DNA of 64,000 nucleotides from Pandoraea thiooxydans (GTDB taxonomy: Bacteria; Pseudomonadota; Gammaproteobacteria; Burkholderiales; Burkholderiaceae). The position numbers and the translations under genes were made by a program. Below, piece after piece: positions 35,019 to 44,338 of this stretch; the first letter of the stretch is position 1; the number at the start of each line of letters is the position of its first letter. The notes below the pieces were generated by a model. It worked only from the letters and a program-made list of their open reading frames with translations. It did not search any database and was not told the origin of the DNA. The stretch is taken from NCBI RefSeq assembly GCF_001931675.1, contig NZ_CP014839.1:3844001-3908000 (forward strand), in the 5' to 3' direction.

Positions 35019-35041
35019 AGGCCGGCCACGGCGGACGGCCT
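35019..35041. terminator. Possible hairpin between convergent genes
   Basis: AGGCCG and CGGCCT form a six-base-pair stem around an 11-base GC-rich loop, between the convergent BKACE and OpgC-like genes. No T tract is evident on either strand. Support is weak. Confidence 0.25.
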
Positions 35042-35056
35042 GTTCAATGGCAAGCG

Positions 35057-36211
35057 TCATGCCGACGCACGTGAGCGCCGAGCCTGGCCAAGCGACTCGC
35101 CACGCGGCTGGCGCCAGGGTTGACGGCCAAACCATGCCGCACCGCTGGCCCACACCCACAGCAGCGCAACGCCGCCGCCATTGACCAGCAGATTCGGCAG
35201 CACACCCATGCCGAGACGGTCGAACACGATGCCGCCGATGAACGACATCATCACGCCCAGCACAAACACCGGCAGCGAGTGCTGGCCGATCAGCACGATC
35301 TGGCGCGCCGGGCGCGAGGCCGGGAAAGACGGCACCAGCCTCAGCAGCGCCACCACGACGTAGGCCTGCGCGAAGAAATACAGCAGGCGCAACACGCCCA
35401 GGTCGGTCTTGCGGGCCAGCACCGCCAGCATGTCGCGCGCATCGGCCAGCAGTCCGGGATGAAGCGGCCAGCGCATCGCGAACACCAGCCACGATCCCAG
35501 CGCAAGCACTGCCGCGGCCAGCGCCAGGCGCCTGACGGTAACCCGCGGTATGGCGAACCAACCAGCCCCGAAACCGTAACCGATCACGAACAGAATCTGC
35601 CAGGCGAACGGATCGAAGAACCATGGCCGGCCGGTGGTCGGGTCCGCCACCGGGTTCCAGCGGTTGGCGGTGCCGACCACATACAGGGCGACCGACAGTG
35701 CGATGACCAGTCTGGGCGAGAGCCGCGCGCACAGCACCATCAGCGGCACGCCGGCCAGAAAAAACATGTAGAGCGGCAGGATATCGAACAGATTGGGCAA
35801 ATATCCCAGCGACAGCAGCTTGACCAGCGAGGTGCCGGGGTCGGCCAGCACTTGGGTCAGATTGAGGCTGGCCACATAACGCCCGCCGCCGAAGTGCTGG
35901 TCGGCCGCCACCGCAATGGCAAACACCGCGACGAACAGGCCGATATGCGCGCGATACAACTGCCAGACGCGCTGCGCCACGCGGCCCAGGCCGGCAAACC
36001 AGCCGGCCCGCTCGAAACTGCGGCCGAAGGCCAGCGCCGACGACACGCCGGCCAGAAAAATAAAGGTTTCCGCCGAGTCGCTCAGGCCGAACATGCGTGG
36101 CGTGAAATTGCCGAGCAGATTGTTGGGCGTATGGTCGATGAAAATGATGACAAGCGCCAGACCACGAAAAAAATCGATCCGCAGGTCGCGCGAGGAGGGA
36201 GACTGATTCAT
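35057..36211 (-). CDS. OpgC-like membrane acyltransferase
   Basis: A 384-aa protein with about ten membrane helices. The N-terminus RDLRIDFFRGLALVIIFIDHTPNNLLGNFTPRMFGLSDSAETFIFLAGVSSALAFGR matches the OpgC family, whose E. coli member succinylates osmoregulated periplasmic glucans and is related to acyltransferase 3 proteins. The catalytic His of that superfamily would be in IFIDHTP. No opgGH genes lie nearby, so the acceptor could be another glycan. The basic C-terminal tail is cytosolic. It is a lone gene on the minus strand. Confidence 0.88.
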   Translation of the reverse strand: MNQSPSSRDLRIDFFRGLALVIIFIDHTPNNLLGNFTPRMFGLSDSAETFIFLAGVSSALAFGRSFERAGWFAGLGRVAQRVWQLYRAHIGLFVAVFAIAVAADQHFGGGRYVASLNLTQVLADPGTSLVKLLSLGYLPNLFDILPLYMFFLAGVPLMVLCARLSPRLVIALSVALYVVGTANRWNPVADPTTGRPWFFDPFAWQILFVIGYGFGAGWFAIPRVTVRRLALAAAVLALGSWLVFAMRWPLHPGLLADARDMLAVLARKTDLGVLRLLYFFAQAYVVVALLRLVPSFPASRPARQIVLIGQHSLPVFVLGVMMSFIGGIVFDRLGMGVLPNLLVNGGGVALLWVWASGAAWFGRQPWRQPRGESLGQARRSRASA

Positions 36212-36305
36212 GATGACTCTCCTGCTACGCCAAGACGCGTAGAAATGGAGGCACAGAATACTCTGAAATCAAATCGTCCGTAATGTCCCAGATCACACCT
36301 TGCCG

Positions 36306-37559
36306 CTATGGCGCAGCGGACGGCCCGCCTGCCCCGAGCGCCGCATCCACCGCCTCGATGCGGGCAGCCTGCACGGCCTCGCGGATTGCACCGGGCTGGC
36401 TGCAGGCTTGCGCCACGGCGCCGGCATCGACGCTTTGCGCGGCAGCCAGCGCCGCCAGCAGGCGCTCTGCCTGCGGGTAGGGCGAATCCACCATGCCCAG
36501 CCGGCCGCGGGCGTCGGACTCGCATGCCTGCAGGATTTCCCTGAAGCGCGCCGGCTTGCGCAGCGCGTCGCAGCGCTCGAGCAGGCGCACCAGCGGCGCC
36601 GCGCCGAATTCGCCACAGCGATGAATGTTGCCGTGCTCGCGCGCGACCACCAGGGCCAGGTCACGGCTGTCATTCGGCACGCGCAGGCGATTGCACAGCG
36701 GTCCCAGCAGCTCGACGCTGCGGCCCTCGTGTCCGAGGTGGCGCGGCAGGATATCGGCCGGCGTGGTGCCCTTGCCGAGATCGTGCGTGAGCGCGGCGAA
36801 TCGGACCGGCAGGCTGTAGTCTTGCGAGGCCGCGTAATCGACCACCATCATGATGTGCAGGCCGGTGTCGATTTCCGGGTGGTAATCGGCGCGCTGCGGC
36901 ACGCCCCACAGGCGATTGACCTCGGGCAGCACGGGCGCGAGCGCACCGCACTCGCGCAGCACCGCGAACATGCGCGACGGCCGATGCTCCATCAGGCCGC
37001 GTGCGAGCTCCTGCCAGACGCGCTCAGGCACCAGCGCGTCGACCTCGCCGTTGCCGACCATCTCGCGCATCAGTCCGAGCGTGGTCGGCGCCACCGAGAA
37101 GGTATGAAAACGCGCGGCAAAACGGGCACACCGCAGAATCCGCACCGGATCCTCGGCGAATGCCGCACCAACGTGACGGAATACACCCATGTGCAAGTCG
37201 TTGCGCCCACCATAAGGATCTATCACCTGGGCGTCGATGGTGCCATCGGGCAACACCTCGCGCGCCATTGCATTGATGGTGAAGTCCCGCCGTGCGAGGT
37301 CTTCTTCCAGCGTGACGTCGGGCGCGTAATGGAAGTCGAAGCCGTGATAGCCGCGCGCGGTCTTGCGCTCGGTGCGGGCCAGCGCGTATTCGGCGTGCGT
37401 GAGCGGATGCAGGAAGACCGGAAAATCGCGGCCCACCGGACGGAACCCGCGCGCCACCATTTCTTCGGGTGTGGCGCCCACCACCACGAAATCGCGATCC
37501 TTGACCGTCAGGCCAAGCAGCTCATCGCGCACCGCGCCGCCCACTTCGTAGATTTTCAT
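36306..37559 (-). CDS. cca: Multifunctional CCA-adding tRNA nucleotidyltransferase
   Basis: A 417-aa class II CCA enzyme that adds or repairs the 3' CCA end of tRNA. The head-domain motif MKIYEVGGAVRDELLG, the catalytic region DRDFVVVGATPEEM, and RRDFTINAMA and DPVRILRCARFAARF are all present. A C-terminal HD domain (LTHDLGKG, about residues 255-262) marks the multifunctional betaproteobacterial/gammaproteobacterial form with phosphohydrolase activity. The ATG at 37559 overlaps the stop of the upstream GST by four bases, coupling their translation. Confidence 0.97.
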   Translation of the reverse strand: MKIYEVGGAVRDELLGLTVKDRDFVVVGATPEEMVARGFRPVGRDFPVFLHPLTHAEYALARTERKTARGYHGFDFHYAPDVTLEEDLARRDFTINAMAREVLPDGTIDAQVIDPYGGRNDLHMGVFRHVGAAFAEDPVRILRCARFAARFHTFSVAPTTLGLMREMVGNGEVDALVPERVWQELARGLMEHRPSRMFAVLRECGALAPVLPEVNRLWGVPQRADYHPEIDTGLHIMMVVDYAASQDYSLPVRFAALTHDLGKGTTPADILPRHLGHEGRSVELLGPLCNRLRVPNDSRDLALVVAREHGNIHRCGEFGAAPLVRLLERCDALRKPARFREILQACESDARGRLGMVDSPYPQAERLLAALAAAQSVDAGAVAQACSQPGAIREAVQAARIEAVDAALGAGGPSAAP

Positions 37560-38200
37560 GAATGGCTGTCGTACTTGGAAATCGCCTCGGTTTCCTGGCG
37601 GGCCGCCCTCACCCAGTCCTGCACGGCAGGCAACTGGTCGAGGTGTTCGCCATAGGCTTGCGCGGCGGCGGACAGCGGCGGACGGTAGGTGTTGAAGCGC
37701 ATGACCACCGGTGCATACATCGCATCGGCAATCGTGAACTCGCCGAACAGGAACGGGCCGCGATAGCGCGTCAGGCAGTCTTCCCAAAGCGCGACGATGC
37801 GCTCGATGTCGGCCGCCACGCCGGGCGTCAGGCCCTTGCCGGCGAAATCGGCGCGGATGTTCATCCACATATGAGTGCGCAACTCGCCAAACCCGGAGTG
37901 CATCTCGGCACTCACGCTGCGGGCATGGGCGCGTGCGACGGTATCGCGCGGCCACAACGGCAATGCCGGATATTTCTCGGCGAGGTATTCGCAGATCGCC
38001 AGAGAGTCCCATACCGTCACGTCGCCGTCGATCAGGCCAGGCACACGGCCCGAGGGCGAGTAGCGCACGATGTTGTCGTGCGAATCGGGCCGGTCGAGCA
38101 AAACCCTGACCTCCTCGAATGGAATGCCGAAATGCTTAAGCACCAGCCACGGCCGCATCGACCAGGACGAATAGTTTTTGTTGGCAATCACCAGTTTCAC
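37556..38200 (-). CDS. Glutathione S-transferase family protein
   Basis: A 214-aa GST. The thioredoxin domain begins KLVIANKNYSSWSMRPWLVLKHFGIPFEEV, with the catalytic Ser-containing YSSWSMRPW segment. The glutathione-binding VWDSLAICEYLAEKYP and helical FTIADAMYAPVVMRF follow. The GTG at 38200 is chosen as start because a TGGAG sits about eight bases upstream, whereas the ATG six codons earlier has no ribosome site. It is coupled to cca by a four-base overlap. Function may be thiol or xenobiotic handling; no link to tRNA repair is known. Confidence 0.9.
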   Translation of the reverse strand: MKLVIANKNYSSWSMRPWLVLKHFGIPFEEVRVLLDRPDSHDNIVRYSPSGRVPGLIDGDVTVWDSLAICEYLAEKYPALPLWPRDTVARAHARSVSAEMHSGFGELRTHMWMNIRADFAGKGLTPGVAADIERIVALWEDCLTRYRGPFLFGEFTIADAMYAPVVMRFNTYRPPLSAAAQAYGEHLDQLPAVQDWVRAARQETEAISKYDSHS

Positions 38201-38331
38201 GCGAACTCCATTGAGCAAAGTTGAGAATCGAGGCCGGCCTGCGCCGGGGGAGGCCGCCCCCGGTCAATGCCGCGCGGCTGGGTTCATGCACGAGCGGCGC
38301 GGCATTGGCGCCGCGCACGTTCGTCAGGTCG

Positions 38332-39288
38332 TCAACGACCGGCGTGAGTACGATAGACGGATAGACGCTCCTGAAAAAGCTGGCCGCGCAGATAGTCAAT
38401 GGCGCTATCGAGATGGCGCGGCATCAGCCCCAACTCCGCAGCGATGGGGCCGCCGAGCACGTTGTCCACGCGCATCGAGTCGAGGTTGTCGCGGGTGAGG
38501 AGCGGTCCGCCCGGCGCGTGTTCGAGCACGGCCGCCTGCAAGCGGCCCAGGCCGTCCGGCAGCGCAATGATCGGGCGCGGATGGCCGCTGGCAAGACCCG
38601 CGATCCGCACCAGTTCGGCCAGCGTATAGACTTGCGGGCCGCCCAGCTCGTAGGTATGGCCCACCGTCTCGGCCAGCGGCAGCGCGTTGACGAAGGCCTG
38701 CGCCACATCGGCGACGTGAATCGGCTGGAAGCGCGCGCCGGCGCATGCCAGGGGCACACACGGCAGATGCCGCTGCATGCGCGCGAACATGGTGAGGAAA
38801 CTGTCGCCGGGGCCGAATACCACAGACGGGCGAAACACGGTGACCGCCAGTCCGGGACGCGAGCGCACCGCCGCTTCGCCGTCCCCCTTGGAGCGCAGGT
38901 ACATGCTGGGGCCATTGGGGTCGGCGCCCAGCGCGCTCATGTGCAGCAGGCGCCGGATACCGGCCGCTTCGCAGGCCGCTGCGATGGCGCCCGGCAAGGC
39001 CACGTGCGCGGCGGCGAATTCCGGGCCGTAGGGCGTGCCGCGCCGGCCGTGCAGGATGCCGACCAGATTGATCGCCGCATCGCAGCCGCGCAGTGCGCGC
39101 GCCAGGCCGTCGGGCTGATTCACATTACATTCGATCAGCTCGACGCCCGGCAACATGGCGAGCGCCTTGGCCGCCTCGGCGCGCCGCGTCGGCACCCTGA
39201 CGCGGTAACCCTGCTCGATAAGCTTATTGACGAGGCTGGCCCCGATGAACCCGGACCCGCCGATGACGCAAATTCCCGTATATCGCAT
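38332..39288 (-). CDS. NAD(P)-binding epimerase-like protein, NDUFA9/complex I type
   Basis: A 318-aa extended SDR-like protein. The N-terminal Rossmann motif CVIGGSGFIGASLVNKLIEQGYRVRVPTRR is intact (about residues 6-35). INLVGILHG, HMSALGAD and FRPSVVFGPGDSFLTMFA follow the pattern of the complex I accessory subunit NDUFA9 and its bacterial relatives, which lack a standard catalytic Tyr-x-x-x-Lys in many members (here YLRSKGDGE does retain Tyr and Lys). Two adjacent ATGs exist; the second at 39288 is better spaced from GGAG. Enzymatic role unknown. Confidence 0.88.
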   Translation of the reverse strand: MRYTGICVIGGSGFIGASLVNKLIEQGYRVRVPTRRAEAAKALAMLPGVELIECNVNQPDGLARALRGCDAAINLVGILHGRRGTPYGPEFAAAHVALPGAIAAACEAAGIRRLLHMSALGADPNGPSMYLRSKGDGEAAVRSRPGLAVTVFRPSVVFGPGDSFLTMFARMQRHLPCVPLACAGARFQPIHVADVAQAFVNALPLAETVGHTYELGGPQVYTLAELVRIAGLASGHPRPIIALPDGLGRLQAAVLEHAPGGPLLTRDNLDSMRVDNVLGGPIAAELGLMPRHLDSAIDYLRGQLFQERLSVYRTHAGR

Positions 39289-39376
39289 CATTCGCTCCGT
39301 GCAATGTAAGACTCCGGTCACGCCCCGGCGACAAGCGCGCACGCAGAAACGCTATCGAAATGCAGCGAAGCGGTTC

Positions 39377-41365
39377 TTACTGCGGGAAGACGGTCCCCAG
39401 CCGCGCCTTGAGCGACTGCGGCTTGCCGCTGATCAGGGCAGCATAGTAAGTCGTGTTCGACAAAACGTTCTCCACATAGATGCGCGTCTCGTTGAACGGA
39501 ATCGTCTCGGCGAAGATGGCCCCCTCGACCGGCCGTGTCAGCGTGGCTCGCCAATTGAGCGGCCGCCTGGGGCCGGCGTTGTAGCCAGCCGATGCCAGCA
39601 CCGCCGAGCCGTCGAATTGATTGTAGATCATCGACAGGTAATTTGTACCCAGCAGCAGATTCGTATTGATGTCGTGAATCGCCGAGGGGTTGTAGTCGAT
39701 GCCGATTTTGCGGGCAACCAGTCGGGCGGTGCCCGGCATCAGTTGCATCAACCCCGAGGCGCCGACGGTTGAACTGGCATTGATGATGAAGCGCGACTCC
39801 TGGCGGATCAGCCCATAAGCCCAGGCCGGGTCGAGGTCGACCGCCGCGGCATTGCGCTCCATCGCACTGCGAAACGGCATCAGGTAGCGCAGCGTGAAAT
39901 CCTGCTCGGTGCGGGTGCGGTCGGCGGTGTTGACCGCGCGATCGTACAGCTCGATGCTCTTGGCGTATTCGGCCGCCGCGAGCAGTTGGCTGTCATCCAT
40001 GCGGCGCAGTTCCCAATTCCACTCGCGGTTGCCTTCCAGGCGCAAATTCAGCGCATAGAGCTTTTCCGCGCGCAGAAAACCGGGCACGTTGCGCATCGCA
40101 TCGACTTCGGCCGGCGTGACGGTGGTGCGCGGCGGAATCGTGATCTTGCCGCCCAGCGCCTCGAGCGCCAATTGCCCGTAGAAGTTGTACTGATTGCTGA
40201 TGCGCTCGAATTGCTTGCGCGCCGCCTCGGGTTGGCCCGTCGCGCTCAGGGCGCGGCCGTACCAATAAATCCAGACCGAATCGCCGCGCAGCTCCGGGGC
40301 CAACTGCTCGATGGCGCTGCGCACCGCCGTCCAGTCGCCCGCGCGCAGGGCCGCGCGCACCTTCCATTGCTGGGCCGGGAACGACAGGCGCACGTCGCCG
40401 CTGCGGCGATACCAGTCCAGCGCCTGCGGATCCAATTCCAGCGCCGCCTGATAGCCGATCTCGCCCCAGCCCGCCTGCCGCTCCTGCGGCGACAGATAGG
40501 CGGAAATCTCGCCAAGCGAGGCCGAAGCCAGCGCAGGGCTGTTGCGCGCCATGCGGGTAATGGCCAGCAGCGCCAGTTGCCGCGATGCGTCGGTATCCTG
40601 GATGCCGCGCGCGAGCAACTGGGTGGGCCGATTCGCCGCCATATCGAGCAGCGCGTCGTCGGGCCGCTGGTCGCCCAGCGCGTCGGCGATCTGCTTGCCC
40701 AGCGTCACGTAATTGCTCTCGTAGGCCTGGCGAATCTGGAACCAGACGTCGTCAGGCGTGAGCTGCTTCATCTGCGCGAGCATGTTGATCATGTCGACGC
40801 AGCCTTCGCCGAAGTAGCGCGGATGCACCAGCAGGTCGCGCGCCAGGACACCCACCTGCTCGCCACGGCTGGCGCGCGACATCAGCGCATAGCACTTGAC
40901 CTGGGTATCGTCGTTGAGCACGAACTTGGCATACTGGGCGTCGAAGGTTTTCCAGTCGTGCCGCTTGCCCAGCACCAGCAGCCAGTCGTTGCGCAGGCGG
41001 TCGGCGATCGCCCGGCCGCGATATTTGCTCAGGAAGGCGCGGATGACGTCGTCGGGCGCGTCGACCAGCGCCTTGCCCTGCGAGTCGAACATCTGCGGCC
41101 GGATCTGGAAATATTCGACGTAGGAGGGAATCGGGTAATTGGGGAGCTGCGAGGCCAATTCGGCCGCGCGCGCCGCATCGTTATCGAGCGCCGCATTGCG
41201 CAGCGCGACGAAAATCTCATCGGGGGTTTGCGGGATTGCCGTGTGCCGCTCGAGCCGGGCGTGACGGAAGTGGCTTGCCGCGCCGGTGGTGGTGCAGGCC
41301 ACCAGACTGGCGGCTGTCAAAAAGGCCGCAACTACGCGATATACTCGGGTCAAACGCTTTGACAT
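39377..41365 (-). CDS. slt: Soluble lytic murein transglycosylase (Slt type), lipoprotein
   Basis: A 662-aa exported enzyme. The signal MSKRLTRVYRVVAAFLTAASLVACTTTG has a lipobox-like LVAC, suggesting a lipoprotein. A long alpha-superhelical U domain (about 60-490) precedes the C-terminal catalytic SLT domain with the general acid Glu near 523 (LIRQESRF), the GASGLMQLMPGTAR motif, and ASAGYNAGP. It cleaves peptidoglycan glycan strands into anhydromuropeptides in the periplasm. It is divergent from the 5-formyl-THF cyclo-ligase gene, with only about 25 bases between starts. Confidence 0.95.
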   Translation of the reverse strand: MSKRLTRVYRVVAAFLTAASLVACTTTGAASHFRHARLERHTAIPQTPDEIFVALRNAALDNDAARAAELASQLPNYPIPSYVEYFQIRPQMFDSQGKALVDAPDDVIRAFLSKYRGRAIADRLRNDWLLVLGKRHDWKTFDAQYAKFVLNDDTQVKCYALMSRASRGEQVGVLARDLLVHPRYFGEGCVDMINMLAQMKQLTPDDVWFQIRQAYESNYVTLGKQIADALGDQRPDDALLDMAANRPTQLLARGIQDTDASRQLALLAITRMARNSPALASASLGEISAYLSPQERQAGWGEIGYQAALELDPQALDWYRRSGDVRLSFPAQQWKVRAALRAGDWTAVRSAIEQLAPELRGDSVWIYWYGRALSATGQPEAARKQFERISNQYNFYGQLALEALGGKITIPPRTTVTPAEVDAMRNVPGFLRAEKLYALNLRLEGNREWNWELRRMDDSQLLAAAEYAKSIELYDRAVNTADRTRTEQDFTLRYLMPFRSAMERNAAAVDLDPAWAYGLIRQESRFIINASSTVGASGLMQLMPGTARLVARKIGIDYNPSAIHDINTNLLLGTNYLSMIYNQFDGSAVLASAGYNAGPRRPLNWRATLTRPVEGAIFAETIPFNETRIYVENVLSNTTYYAALISGKPQSLKARLGTVFPQ

Positions 41366-41390
41366 TATTAACAACTGCGGCAAGGACAGG

Positions 41391-42029
41391 ATGGCAGCTA
41401 GCATAGCACGGGACCCCATCGGCGAGGGGTCGCCAACGCAGGCAAAAGCAATGAAAACAACACTGCGTTCCAGTCTGTTGGCAGTACGGCGCGACCTGCC
41501 CGATCGTGCACGCCGCGATGCGCTGTTGCGCGAGCGGCTGGCCGATCTGCTGGCACGCGAAGCCCCCGCATGCGTCGGCTTTTATTGGCCCATTCTGGAA
41601 GAGTTCGACGCGCGCCCGGTGATCGTCGAGTGGCTGGCGCAAGGCGGCCCCGGTCAGCGTCGGCTGGCCGCCCTGCCGGTCGTGACCGATCCGCGCGAGC
41701 CGTTGGTGTTCCATGCGTGGACGCCCGACAGTCCGATGCTCGAGGGTCGTTATCGGATCCCGGTTCCGGCCCATAACCAACCGCTGGCGCCCGATCTGAT
41801 TCTGATTCCCTGCGTGGGTTTCAACCGGCAGGGTTACCGGCTGGGTTACGGCGGCGGCTTCTACGACCGCACCCTGGCGGCGCTCGATCCGCGCCCGCGC
41901 GCGGTCGGCATCGCCTTCGAGGCAACCGAGACGCCCGCCCTGGAGGTGCAGCCGCATGACGTCCGGCTGGACGTCGTGCTCACCGAATCGGCCACGCTCT
42001 ACAGCGAAGCGGCCGAGCGCGAGGCTTGA
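41391..42029 (+). CDS. 5-formyltetrahydrofolate cyclo-ligase
   Basis: This enzyme converts 5-formyl-THF to 5,10-methenyl-THF with ATP. The core runs from LRSSLLAVRRDLPDRARRDALL to the C-terminus and includes the family signature IPCVGFNRQGYRLGYGGGFYDRTLA. The ATG at 41391 has AAGGA at ideal spacing and gives 212 aa. A second ATG at 41451 matches the usual family N-terminus better (192 aa) but has a weaker ribosome site, so either may be used. Its 3' end overlaps the convergent MarR gene by 31 bases. Confidence 0.93.
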   Translation: MAASIARDPIGEGSPTQAKAMKTTLRSSLLAVRRDLPDRARRDALLRERLADLLAREAPACVGFYWPILEEFDARPVIVEWLAQGGPGQRRLAALPVVTDPREPLVFHAWTPDSPMLEGRYRIPVPAHNQPLAPDLILIPCVGFNRQGYRLGYGGGFYDRTLAALDPRPRAVGIAFEATETPALEVQPHDVRLDVVLTESATLYSEAAEREA

Positions 42030-42523
42030 TCGTATAGTCCGGAGATGGTTCGCAGCAGTTGCGCGGCCTCGCTGATCGCCCGATTCTCCAGACCGCTCTC
42101 GGCCAGCGCCTCGATCAGGCATTGCTCGCGCACCTCGCGGTAACGCAGGCACAGCGCACTGCCCTTGTCGGTCGCGGAGAAAAACACCTCCTTGCCGATC
42201 TTCTCGCTTTTGACGTAACCGGCCTTGACCAGCTTCTTCAGGCCGTAGGTGGCAATGTGCGTGTCTTCGATATTCAGCACGAAGCAGATGTCGGCGAGCT
42301 TTTTCTTGCGGTCGCGATGATTCACATGATGCAGCAACGACACTTCGACCGGCGCCATGTCCTTGACCCCGGCGGCCGACATGCAGCGCGCCATCCAGCG
42401 ATTGAACGCATTGCTGGCCACGATCAGGCCATATTCGAGCTCGGAGGTCTCGGCGCCCTTTTCCGACACCAGATGAGCCGAAGAAACGATTTGCGGTGTG
42501 TGCTGGCGCGATTTCGCGGTCAT
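41999..42523 (-). CDS. MarR-type winged-helix transcriptional regulator
   Basis: A 174-aa regulator. The winged helix is about residues 40-130 (MAPVEVSLLHHVNHRDRKKKLADICFVLNIEDTHIATYGLKKLVKAGYVKSEKIGKEVFFSATDKG), the layout of the HcaR-like/MarR branch. The start MTAKSRQ at 42523 is likely; a Met nine codons upstream is possible. It is divergent from pxpBCA with a dyad near 42613 between them, so control of 5-oxoproline use is plausible. Its 3' end overlaps that of the convergent cyclo-ligase gene by 31 bases. Confidence 0.85.
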   Translation of the reverse strand: MTAKSRQHTPQIVSSAHLVSEKGAETSELEYGLIVASNAFNRWMARCMSAAGVKDMAPVEVSLLHHVNHRDRKKKLADICFVLNIEDTHIATYGLKKLVKAGYVKSEKIGKEVFFSATDKGSALCLRYREVREQCLIEALAESGLENRAISEAAQLLRTISGLYDQASRSAASL

Positions 42524-42604
42524 ACAATGGGTTCCAACTGTCGTCAACATGATACAAGTATAGCTGCGTGGAAGTAAAAACTGCGTAGCGCGTACGCGAT
42601 TATC

Positions 42605-42629
42605 TATAATACATCGACAATTCGTTGAT
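42605..42629 (+). promoter_or_regulatory. pxp promoter -10 element with overlapping dyad
   Basis: A perfect TATAAT (42605-42610) is followed by ATCGACAATTCGTTGAT (42613-42629), an imperfect 17-bp dyad. It lies 25-50 bases before the pxpB start and in the divergent control region of the MarR gene. A bound regulator here would occlude RNA polymerase. Confidence 0.5.
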
Positions 42630-42653
42630 ATTATGTAGCAAAAGACCAGCCCC

Positions 42654-43307
42654 ATGTCGACACTGAGCATCCTCCCGCTGGGCGAAGCCGCCCTGCTCTG
42701 CATTCCGCCGCCGCCCACCAGTCTGGTCACGCAGCGGCGCATCTGGTCGGTCGCCACCATGCTGCAGGCGCGCTCCGATGTGCTCGAAATGGTGCCTGGC
42801 ATGAACAACTTCACGGTGATTTTCGATCCGCTGCGCACCGATCCCACAACCCTCGAGAGTGCCCTGCAGGCAGCATGGGAAGGGGCGGACGACCAGGCCG
42901 AGGCGGGCCGCGAGATTGAAATTCCGGTGCGCTACGGCGGCGCGCATGGCCCCGACCTGGCCGAAGTCGCGCTGCGCACCGGGCTCTCGCCCGAGGCGGT
43001 GGTGCAGCGCCACGCCGGCAGCGACTACGTAGTGTACTTCCTGGGCTTCCTGCCCGGCTTCGCCTATCTTGGCGGCCTCGACCCCAGCCTGGCCACACCG
43101 CGCCGCGCCGAGCCGCGCCTGGCGGTGCCGGCAGGCTCGGTCGGCATCGGCGGCGCGCAAACCGCGATTTATCCGGTGGTCTCGCCCGGCGGCTGGCAGC
43201 TGATCGGGCGCACCGACCTGCCGTTGTTCGATCCCGCGCAAATGCCGCCGACCCTGCTGAGCCCGGGCGATCATGTGCGCTTCACCATCGAGAGCATCGA
43301 ACTGTGA
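42654..43307 (+). CDS. pxpB: 5-oxoprolinase subunit B
   Basis: A 217-aa protein (formerly YbgJ/KipI) of the PxpABC complex, which hydrolyses 5-oxoproline (pyroglutamate) to glutamate with ATP. The block VVYFLGFLPGFAYLGGLDPSLATPRRAEPRLAVPAGSVGIGGAQTAIYPVVSPGGWQLIGRT is the hallmark of the subunit. The TGA stop overlaps the GTG start of pxpC (GTGA), so the two are co-translated. The complex works in the cytoplasm on damaged or peptide-derived N-terminal glutamine/glutamate. Confidence 0.96.
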   Translation: MSTLSILPLGEAALLCIPPPPTSLVTQRRIWSVATMLQARSDVLEMVPGMNNFTVIFDPLRTDPTTLESALQAAWEGADDQAEAGREIEIPVRYGGAHGPDLAEVALRTGLSPEAVVQRHAGSDYVVYFLGFLPGFAYLGGLDPSLATPRRAEPRLAVPAGSVGIGGAQTAIYPVVSPGGWQLIGRTDLPLFDPAQMPPTLLSPGDHVRFTIESIEL

Positions 43308-44338
43308 TAGAGATCTTGCGCGCCGGTGTACTCAGCTCCGTCCAGGATCTCGGGCGGCACGGATTTCGCCATCTCGGCATCGGCGTGGCCGGCGCACTCG
43401 ACCCGCTCGCCATGCTGGTGGGCAATCGCCTGCTCGATAATCCGGTGGACGCGGCCGTGATCGAATTCACGCTCGGCGCGAGCGCAGTGCGCTTTACCCA
43501 GGATTGCCGGATCGCGCTGACCGGCGCCGACTGTCGCGCCGAGCTCGACGGCCAACGGGTATGGTCTTGGTGGAGCTTCCCGGTCGCACGCGGCCAGACC
43601 CTGACGCTGCGCAGCCCGCGCCAGGGCATGCGCACCTATCTGGCGATCGGCGGCGGGATCGACGTGCCGATGCTGCTCAATTCGCGCAGTACCCACTTGA
43701 GCGGCGGCTTTGGCGGCTGGCATGGCCGCGCGCTGCGCGACGGCGACCGCCTGCCGCTGGGCGTCGCGAGCGCGGCGCTCGAGTCGCGCGCCGCGCCTTA
43801 TGGCGTGCAGTCGCCGGCCGGCTTCCCGGGCCTGGAAACCACCTCGATCCGCGTGTTGAACGGCCCGGAGTATGAGGATTTCACGGTGGCCTCGCACAAG
43901 ACGTTCTGGGACACGGACTGGCAAGTGACGCCGAACAGCAACCGCATGGGTTACCGGCTCGGCGGGCCGGAGCTGCACCGCAAGAAGCACCGCCACCACG
44001 ACCTGCTCTCGCATGGCGTGGTGCCCGGCGTGGTGCAGGTGCCGCCCGCCGGGCAGCCGATCATCCTGATGGCCGACGGGCAGACCACCGGCGGCTATCC
44101 CAAGATCGGCGTGGTGATTGGCGCGGACCTCTGGAAGCTCGCGCAAGTGCGGCTGGGTGCGGCCGTGCGCTTTATTCCGGTGTCGCGCACCGACGCGCTG
44201 CAGGCGCTGCAAGACACGCGCCGCTATCTGGATCAGGTCGACCGGATCCTGGCCTGGCGGCACGCCGGCGTGGTCCAGGCCGGCCCACGCCGCGCGATCA
44301 CCCGCGCCCCTCAATCCACCCTCTCCCGGAGTCAATAA
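43304..44338 (+). CDS. pxpC: 5-oxoprolinase subunit C
   Basis: A 344-aa protein (formerly YbgK/KipA type) that partners PxpB in ATP-dependent ring opening of 5-oxoproline. Recognisable segments are [41 protein letters not shown], and [13 protein letters not shown] followed by [34 protein letters not shown]. It starts at GTG 43304 inside the pxpB stop and ends one base into the pxpA start (TAATG), so the three subunits are coupled. Confidence 0.96.
   Translation: MIEILRAGVLSSVQDLGRHGFRHLGIGVAGALDPLAMLVGNRLLDNPVDAAVIEFTLGASAVRFTQDCRIALTGADCRAELDGQRVWSWWSFPVARGQTLTLRSPRQGMRTYLAIGGGIDVPMLLNSRSTHLSGGFGGWHGRALRDGDRLPLGVASAALESRAAPYGVQSPAGFPGLETTSIRVLNGPEYEDFTVASHKTFWDTDWQVTPNSNRMGYRLGGPELHRKKHRHHDLLSHGVVPGVVQVPPAGQPIILMADGQTTGGYPKIGVVIGADLWKLAQVRLGAAVRFIPVSRTDALQALQDTRRYLDQVDRILAWRHAGVVQAGPRRAITRAPQSTLSRSQ

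Noticed and set aside
41217-42557. 446-codon minus-strand frame across the cyclo-ligase and MarR genes
   Set aside because: It is out of frame with the MarR winged helix and antisense to the cyclo-ligase; the translation is low-complexity.
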